Source of the DNA: Bacillota bacterium
Lineage (GTDB): Bacteria > Bacillota > Sulfobacillia > JAJZYS01 > JAILZS01
Direction of reading: 5' to 3'
Assembly: GCA_023512375.1 (NCBI GenBank)
Contig: JAILZS010000012.1
Location: forward strand, 1 to 57,873
Length of the DNA: 57,873 bases
Shown here in pieces: positions 53,367-57,873 of the stretch. Both the position numbers and the translations under genes were made by a program. A model generated the notes under the pieces. It did no database searches. It was not told the DNA's origin and saw only the letters and a list, made by a program, of their open reading frames with translations. Positions within the stretch are counted from its first letter, which is position 1; each line of letters opens with the position of its first letter.

Positions 53367-53594
53367 AGCTGCAAGTCCCCTTTCGAACGGGATCCCGGGC
53401 CGGGTCGCGACCCTTGGGCCGCGGGATGACCGGTCGCCCGGATAGGACGAACGGTCGGGTTTTGCCGCCGAACGGCCTGGAACCTCCGACCCATGCCCAC
53501 GCTACTCCTCGTGGGCGGCCCTGGCAACGACGCTCCGGGGGCGTATCGCCGCCCCTGGGCCCCGTTCCGCTACACTGGACGGGGGAGGTGTCCG

Positions 53595-54890
53595 GTGCAC
53601 GCCCTCGGCGCGGTTGCGTTGCTCGTCGCCCTCATGCTGTCCGTCGTCGTCCGGCCCGCGGGCGCCTTTGTCGGCTGGGCGAGCGCGGCCGCCGGCCTCA
53701 TCGCCCTGGCGCTCGGGCTCGTGCGAGCCTCCGACGCGGCGCAGGTGGCCTCGCTCACGTGGGACGCCACGTTGGCCTTCCTCGGCATCGTCGTCATCGC
53801 CGGCGTCCTGGACGAGCTCGGCTTGTTCCGGTGGGCCGCCCTGGAGACCGCCCGCCGCTCCGGCGGCCGGGGTCGCGCCCTGTTCGTCGCCACGGTCCTG
53901 CTCGGCGCGTCCGTCGCGGCCCTGTTCGCCAACGACGGCGCCGCCCTCATCCTCACGCCGATCCTGTACGAGCAGGCGCGCGCCCTCGACCTGGAGCCGG
54001 CGCACGTGCTCGCCTTCGTGTTCGCGGCCGGGGTGGTGGCCGACACCACCTCCCTGCCGCTTGTGCTCTCCAACCTGGTGAACATCCTCGCCGCCGACGC
54101 CTTCCGCCTCGGGTTCCTCTCCTATGCGGCGCGCATGGTGCCGGTGGACCTGGCGGCGGTGGCCGCCACGGTGGCGGCGCTCCTGGCGCTCTACGGTCGC
54201 TCCCTTCCCGCCCGCGTCCCGGTCGACCACCTGCCGGCGCCGGCCACGGCGCTGAGGGACGTCGTGCTGGCGCGCCGGGCCGTGGGCGTCATGGCCTTCC
54301 TCGCGATCGGCTACGCGGCGAGCGAGCCCCTGGGCCTGCCCATCTCCGCCGTCACCACCGTCGGCGCCGCCGCGCTCCTCGCCCTCGCCCGCCTCAGCCC
54401 GGCCGTCTCCGCCCGCCGCGTCGTGGCCGAGGCGCCGTGGCCCGTGGTCGTCTTCTCCCTCGCCACCTACCTGCTCGTCTTCGCCTTGCGCCGCGCCGGC
54501 CTGACGCACGGGGTGACGGACCTCGTGCGGGCGGCGGCCGCACACGGTCTGGCGCCCGCCGTCTTCGCCACCGGTCTCGCCGTCGCCGCCCTTTCCTCGG
54601 GGCTCAACAACCTTCCCGCGCTGCTCGTGGGGGCGCTCGCCGTGCAAGACGCCCGCCTGCCCGCGCCCATGACGCACGCCCTCGCCTATGCCGCGGTGGT
54701 GGGGGCGGACCTGGGGACGAAGTTCTCGCCCGTCGGGTCGCTCGCCACCCTCCTGTGGCTGAGCGTCCTCGAGCGGCGGGGGCTCCGCATCGGCTGGGGC
54801 TACTTCGTGCGCATGGGCACTGCCGTCGCCCTGCCGGTGCTCCTCACCGCCCTGGGCGCGTTGGCGGCCTCGTTCGCGCTCGTGCGTTGA
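53595..54890 (+). CDS. ArsB/NhaD-superfamily permease (ArsB-like)
   Basis: A 431-residue membrane protein of the ion transporter superfamily, with about 11-12 helices. Segments matching ArsB are FANDGAALILTPILYEQARAL, LVLSNLVNILAADAF and the C-terminal GADLGTKFSPVGSLATLLWL. ArsB exports arsenite and antimonite; no arsR, arsC or arsA is adjacent, so another anion is possible. GTG with GGGGGAGGTG 4 nt upstream. TACACT at 53570-53575 may be a -10. Confidence 0.87.
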   Translation: MHALGAVALLVALMLSVVVRPAGAFVGWASAAAGLIALALGLVRASDAAQVASLTWDATLAFLGIVVIAGVLDELGLFRWAALETARRSGGRGRALFVATVLLGASVAALFANDGAALILTPILYEQARALDLEPAHVLAFVFAAGVVADTTSLPLVLSNLVNILAADAFRLGFLSYAARMVPVDLAAVAATVAALLALYGRSLPARVPVDHLPAPATALRDVVLARRAVGVMAFLAIGYAASEPLGLPISAVTTVGAAALLALARLSPAVSARRVVAEAPWPVVVFSLATYLLVFALRRAGLTHGVTDLVRAAAAHGLAPAVFATGLAVAALSSGLNNLPALLVGALAVQDARLPAPMTHALAYAAVVGADLGTKFSPVGSLATLLWLSVLERRGLRIGWGYFVRMGTAVALPVLLTALGALAASFALVR

Positions 54891-54971
54891 CGCCCCCGGC
54901 GGCGCGTGGTAGCTTGGGCCCACAAACGGGGCGCCGTCGCGCCTTTGTGACGGCGAAGGGGGGTGGCATGC

Positions 54972-56003
54972 GTGGGCCGTGCCCCGTCACCCGCCGTGCT
55001 CGACCGGCTGAGCCGCCCCCTCCGGGACGTGCGCATCTCGCTCACCGACCGCTGCAACTTCCGTTGCCAATACTGCATGCCGCGGGAGGTGTTCGGCCCC
55101 GGGTTCCGCTTTTTGCCGACGGCCGAGCTGCTCACCTTCGACGAGATCGAGCGGCTGGCACGCGTTTTCGTCTCGTTGGGCGTAGACAAGGTCCGCCTGA
55201 CGGGGGGCGAGCCCCTCCTGCGCCCCCGCCTGCCCGAACTCGTCGCCCGCCTGGCGCGCATCCCCGGAGTGGAGGACCTCGCCCTCACGACGAACGGCTT
55301 CCTCCTCACGCCGGAGCGCGCCAGCGCCCTGCGCGCCGCCGGACTGGGGCGGGTGACGGTGAGCCTGGACGCCTTGGACGATGCCACTTTCGCCTCCCTG
55401 AACGGCGTCGGGGTGGGGGTGGAGCGCATCCTGGCGGCGGTGCGCGCGGCCGCCGAGGCCGGATTCTCCCCCGTCAAGCTCAACGCGGTGGTGAAACGGG
55501 GCGTCAACGAACATGCCGTCGTCGACCTGGCCGGCCGCTTTCGCCACACCGGGCACGTGGTGCGGTTCATCGAGTACATGGACGTCGGCAGCACGAACGG
55601 CTGGCGGTTCGAGGACGTGGTGCCGGCGCGGGAGATCCTCGACCGCATCGCCGCCCGGTGGCCGCTCGTGCCCGTGGCGCCGGCGCGCCCGGGCGAGGTG
55701 GCGCGGCGCTACCGCTATGCCGACGGGGCGGGGGAGATCGGCGTCATCGCCTCCATCACCCAGCCGTTCTGCCACGGTTGCACGCGCGCCCGCCTGTCCG
55801 CCGACGGCCGGCTGTACACCTGCCTGTTCGCCGCCGAGGGCCTCGACCTGCGCACGCCGCTGCGCCAGGGGGCGGACGACGGCGAGATCCGGCGGCTGGT
55901 CGCAGGCGTATGGCGCCTACGGATCGACCGCTACTCCGAGGAACGGGCCGAGCAAGGCCCGTCACGGGCCAACAAGGTCGAGATGTCGCGCCTGGGGGGC
56001 TGA
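54972..56003 (+). CDS. moaA: GTP 3',8-cyclase MoaA
   Basis: Radical SAM enzyme making the first molybdenum cofactor intermediate from GTP. The 343-residue protein has the N-terminal cluster CNFRCQYCMP, the LTGGEPLLRPRL and TTNGFLLT segments, and the C-terminal cluster CHGCTRARLSADGRLYTCLF. It ends in Gly-Gly, which MoaA needs to enter the active site. GTG at 54972 is preferred (AAGGGGGG at 8 nt); another GTG at 54963 is too close to that sequence. The partner step, MoaD-MoaE, is 40 kb away in this window. Confidence 0.95.
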   Translation: MGRAPSPAVLDRLSRPLRDVRISLTDRCNFRCQYCMPREVFGPGFRFLPTAELLTFDEIERLARVFVSLGVDKVRLTGGEPLLRPRLPELVARLARIPGVEDLALTTNGFLLTPERASALRAAGLGRVTVSLDALDDATFASLNGVGVGVERILAAVRAAAEAGFSPVKLNAVVKRGVNEHAVVDLAGRFRHTGHVVRFIEYMDVGSTNGWRFEDVVPAREILDRIAARWPLVPVAPARPGEVARRYRYADGAGEIGVIASITQPFCHGCTRARLSADGRLYTCLFAAEGLDLRTPLRQGADDGEIRRLVAGVWRLRIDRYSEERAEQGPSRANKVEMSRLGG

Positions 56004-56017
56004 CGCCTTCCGCCCCA

Positions 56018-56047
56018 GCCGCCCCCGCTGCCCGACGCGGGGGCGGC
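56018..56047 (+). terminator. Hairpin terminator after moaA
   Basis: GCCGCCCCCGC and GCGGGGGCGGC form 11-bp arms with an 8-nt loop, 15 nt beyond the moaA stop, followed by a short pyrimidine stretch (CCCTTCGTC). Confidence 0.65.
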
Positions 56048-56119
56048 CCCTTCGTCCCCAGGCCAGGGCCTCAAGTCCCCGGCCTTCCGTCCCTTGGCGA
56101 GGAATCCCGATGCAGATAT

Positions 56120-56128
56120 GGTAGAATA
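56120..56128 (+). promoter_or_regulatory. Extended -10 promoter of the PQQ-protein gene
   Basis: TGGTAGAAT is an extended -10 (TG-N-TAGAAT) in a locally AT-rich patch of otherwise GC-rich DNA, 82 nt before the GTG start. The nearest -35 candidate (TTGGCG at 56094) is too far (24 nt). Confidence 0.5.
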
Positions 56129-56209
56129 TTTGCGGTCGCGGCCGCCCTCCGTGCCTGACCCACGCCCGGACCGTCCGGCCGCGGCACACGGCTCGGGGAG
56201 TGTGGTGTC

Positions 56210-57805
56210 GTGGATACGTGCCCATGGTGGCACCGCGTGACGCGGGTGGCCGGCGCCGGCGTCGCCCTCGCCCTGACGGCGGCCGGGATGGCCTCCGCCC
56301 AAGGCGGTAACGTCGGCTGGCTGTCGGCCAACGGGCCCAACCCCGGCGGCATCGGCGGACGCTACTCCACCCTGTCGCAGATCAACGTGAACAACGTCCG
56401 GCACCTGCGGGTGGCCTGGACCTACAAGACGAACGTGGTCGGCAGCGAAGACTATCCCCTCGAAGTGAACGGGGTAGTGTACGCGGCCGCCAACGAGGAC
56501 AATGTGTACGCGCTGGACGCCGCCACGGGGCGGCTTTTGTGGCACTTCGCGCCCAAGCTGGGGGCGGCGCCCACCTGGGGCCCGCTCGGCCCGCGCGGAC
56601 TCGGCTACGGCGCCGGCACCGTCTACCTCGCCACCGGCGACGCCAAGCTGTACGCCCTCGACGCCGCCACGGGCAAGGTGAAGTGGGTCGTCCCGGTGGC
56701 GCCCACCCACCTCGGCTACGGCGAGACGGTCGCCCCCCTCTATTACGACGGCGTCGTCTACCTGGGAAGCTCCGGTTCGGACCTGGGAGCGCGCGGCTTC
56801 GAGGAAGCCCTCGACGCCAAGACCGGCAAGCTCATCTGGCGGTTCTACACCGTTCCCTCCCGCAACGCCCCCGGGAGCTGGGTGAAGGCGACGGGAAACA
56901 TGGGTGGCGGCGACGTGTGGGAGACGCCGACCCTCGATCCCCGCACCGGCCTCATGTACGTTTCGGTCGGCAACCCCGCCCCCGACTACTACGGGGTGAC
57001 GCGGCCCGGTCCCGACCACTGGACCGACTCCGTGGTGGCCCTGAACATGAAGACGGGGAAGTTCGTCTGGGGCTTCTCCGAGGTGCCGCACGACCTGTGG
57101 GACTACGACGCCGCCTCGCCCCCCGTGCTCTTCCCCACGGGCGCGGGCCTCGTGGTTGGGGAGGCGGGCAAGGACGGGTATTGGTATGAGCTCAACGCCA
57201 AGACGGGGGAGCTCATGACCATGCCCGAGGCGTTCGTGATCGAAAACCATGTGGCGCCCCCGACGAACGGCACGAAGGTCCTCAACTGGCCAGGTAGCAC
57301 CGGCGGCTCGGAATGGTCCCCGGTGCCGTACGACCCCCAGACCGGCTACACGTACGTCTCCGGCCTCAACGCGCCCAACTGGATGCAGGCCAAGCCGGGC
57401 AAGTACGCGGCCGGCGCGGACGACTTCGGCACGGTCTTCAGCCCCGGCCCCGCCAAGGACTACAGCGGCACGTTCACCGCCTTCGACGTCAACAGCGGCG
57501 CCATCGCCTGGCAGGTGCACGAACCCACCCCCATGGTGGGCGGCGCCACGGCCACGGCGGGAGGCCTCGTCTTCACCGCCATCAGCGGCGACGGCGTGGT
57601 CGTGGCGTACGACGCCAAGACCGGCAAGCTCCTGTGGTCGGCGCACACCGGCAAGATGATCAGCACCGCCCCCAGCGTCTACAGCCTGGGCGGCAAGGAA
57701 TACGTGGTCTACGCCGTCGGCGGCTCGGCCCTCGGTAAAAGCGTGTACGGCGGCAAGTACACCACATCCGACGCGGAGTTCATCGCCTACACCCTGGGCG
57801 GCTAG
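56210..57805 (+). CDS. PQQ-dependent alcohol dehydrogenase-like beta-propeller protein
   Basis: A 531-residue exported quinoprotein-fold protein. A signal peptide (VALALTAAGMASA) precedes eight-bladed propeller repeats of the form VYALDAATGRLLWHF, LYALDAATGKVKWV and VVAYDAKTGKLLW. Typical PQQ dehydrogenase pieces are GGGDVWETPTLDPRTGLMYVSVGNPAPDYYG, DSVVALNMKTGKFVWGFSEVPHDLWDYD and SGTFTAFDVNSGAIAWQ. The vicinal Cys-Cys of methanol dehydrogenases is not seen and no cytochrome domain is fused, so the electron acceptor is unknown. GTG with GGGGAG 9 nt upstream. No pqq synthesis genes are in the window. Confidence 0.88.
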   Translation: MDTCPWWHRVTRVAGAGVALALTAAGMASAQGGNVGWLSANGPNPGGIGGRYSTLSQINVNNVRHLRVAWTYKTNVVGSEDYPLEVNGVVYAAANEDNVYALDAATGRLLWHFAPKLGAAPTWGPLGPRGLGYGAGTVYLATGDAKLYALDAATGKVKWVVPVAPTHLGYGETVAPLYYDGVVYLGSSGSDLGARGFEEALDAKTGKLIWRFYTVPSRNAPGSWVKATGNMGGGDVWETPTLDPRTGLMYVSVGNPAPDYYGVTRPGPDHWTDSVVALNMKTGKFVWGFSEVPHDLWDYDAASPPVLFPTGAGLVVGEAGKDGYWYELNAKTGELMTMPEAFVIENHVAPPTNGTKVLNWPGSTGGSEWSPVPYDPQTGYTYVSGLNAPNWMQAKPGKYAAGADDFGTVFSPGPAKDYSGTFTAFDVNSGAIAWQVHEPTPMVGGATATAGGLVFTAISGDGVVVAYDAKTGKLLWSAHTGKMISTAPSVYSLGGKEYVVYAVGGSALGKSVYGGKYTTSDAEFIAYTLGG

Positions 57806-57837
57806 AGGCCGGGGAAGGCGCGGGGGCGCGCCCCGGC

Positions 57838-57873
57838 GGGCCCCCCCCGCCCCCCCCCCCCCCCCCGGCCCCC
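57838..57873. repeat. Terminal poly-C stretch
   Basis: The last about 35 bases are almost only C with three or so G, after a G/C-only stretch. This resembles a low-quality contig end rather than biological sequence. Confidence 0.7.

Noticed and set aside
53402-53413. Perfect palindrome GGGTCGCGACCC upstream of the sulfocyanin gene
   Set aside because: A 12-base GC-rich palindrome is expected by chance in such DNA; no promoter elements around it.
57239-57300. Frameshift or truncation at the end of the PQQ-protein gene
   Set aside because: The frame stays open to a proper stop at 57805 with the last propeller repeat complete.

Overview
The window is very GC-rich (clearly above 70% by eye), densely packed chromosomal DNA from a spore-forming, aerobic member of the Bacillota. 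Sporulation markers are an alpha/beta-type small acid-soluble spore protein, the germination protease GPR, a 26-residue SpoVM-like peptide, a PdaB-type deacetylase and a DacF-like carboxypeptidase. The gene order remA-rpoZ-priA-def-fmt-rsmB-rlmN-prpC-prkC-rpe-spoVM next to rpmB is the Bacillus/Clostridium order. GC content, a sulfocyanin-type cupredoxin and a PQQ-type quinoprotein point to a high-GC thermophilic or acidophilic lineage (Symbiobacterium, Thermaerobacter or Sulfobacillus-like). That placement is inference. The window carries no rRNA, tRNA, CRISPR array, IS element or prophage that I can see; it is core genome with small lineage-specific pieces.

Layout. 0.1-5 kb: an MFS exporter, a DUF441 protein, SASP with its protease GPR facing it, and an APC permease. 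5-14.1 kb: one leftward unit trpE-G-D-(C+F fusion)-B-A-aroF-aroA with 1-24 nt gaps or small overlaps. It is driven by a near-consensus promoter and a Trp-specific (UGG) T-box leader, so charging of tRNA-Trp appears to control the shikimate genes as well. 14.2-17 kb: HIT protein, MoaD-MoaE fusion, Asp23-family protein, membrane protein, rpmB. 17-27.5 kb: the translation/signalling operon from remA to spoVM, from which gmk, coaBC and rsgA are missing. 27.7-34.5 kb: M19 dipeptidase, Ca2+-type P-ATPase, MFS protein, a SelW-like selenoprotein gene read through an in-frame UGA, and an HNH nuclease. 34.6-39.8 kb: DacF-like carboxypeptidase, a RacA-like HTH/coiled-coil protein, PHP phosphoesterase, leucyl aminopeptidase. 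40-48 kb: methyltransferase, recX, recA, a DEAD-box helicase, a 37-residue SEC-C zinc mini-protein, cinA, and an FtsH-like protease with a very short membrane part. 48.2-57.8 kb: YaaL-like protein, the MrfA-MrfB DNA repair pair, PdaB, sulfocyanin, an ArsB-type permease, MoaA, and a PQQ beta-propeller protein. The last about 35 bases are nearly pure C and look like an assembly edge.

The most notable item is the selenoprotein at 33319-33579. It has a near-perfect Shine-Dalgarno, the motif C-T-S-U at the normal redox position of the Rdx/SelW family, a hairpin placed where a bacterial SECIS should be, and a second hairpin that would hide its ribosome binding site. Other genes easily missed by callers are the 26-aa SpoVM, the SEC-C mini-protein, and two genes whose conserved N-termini suggest CTG starts.
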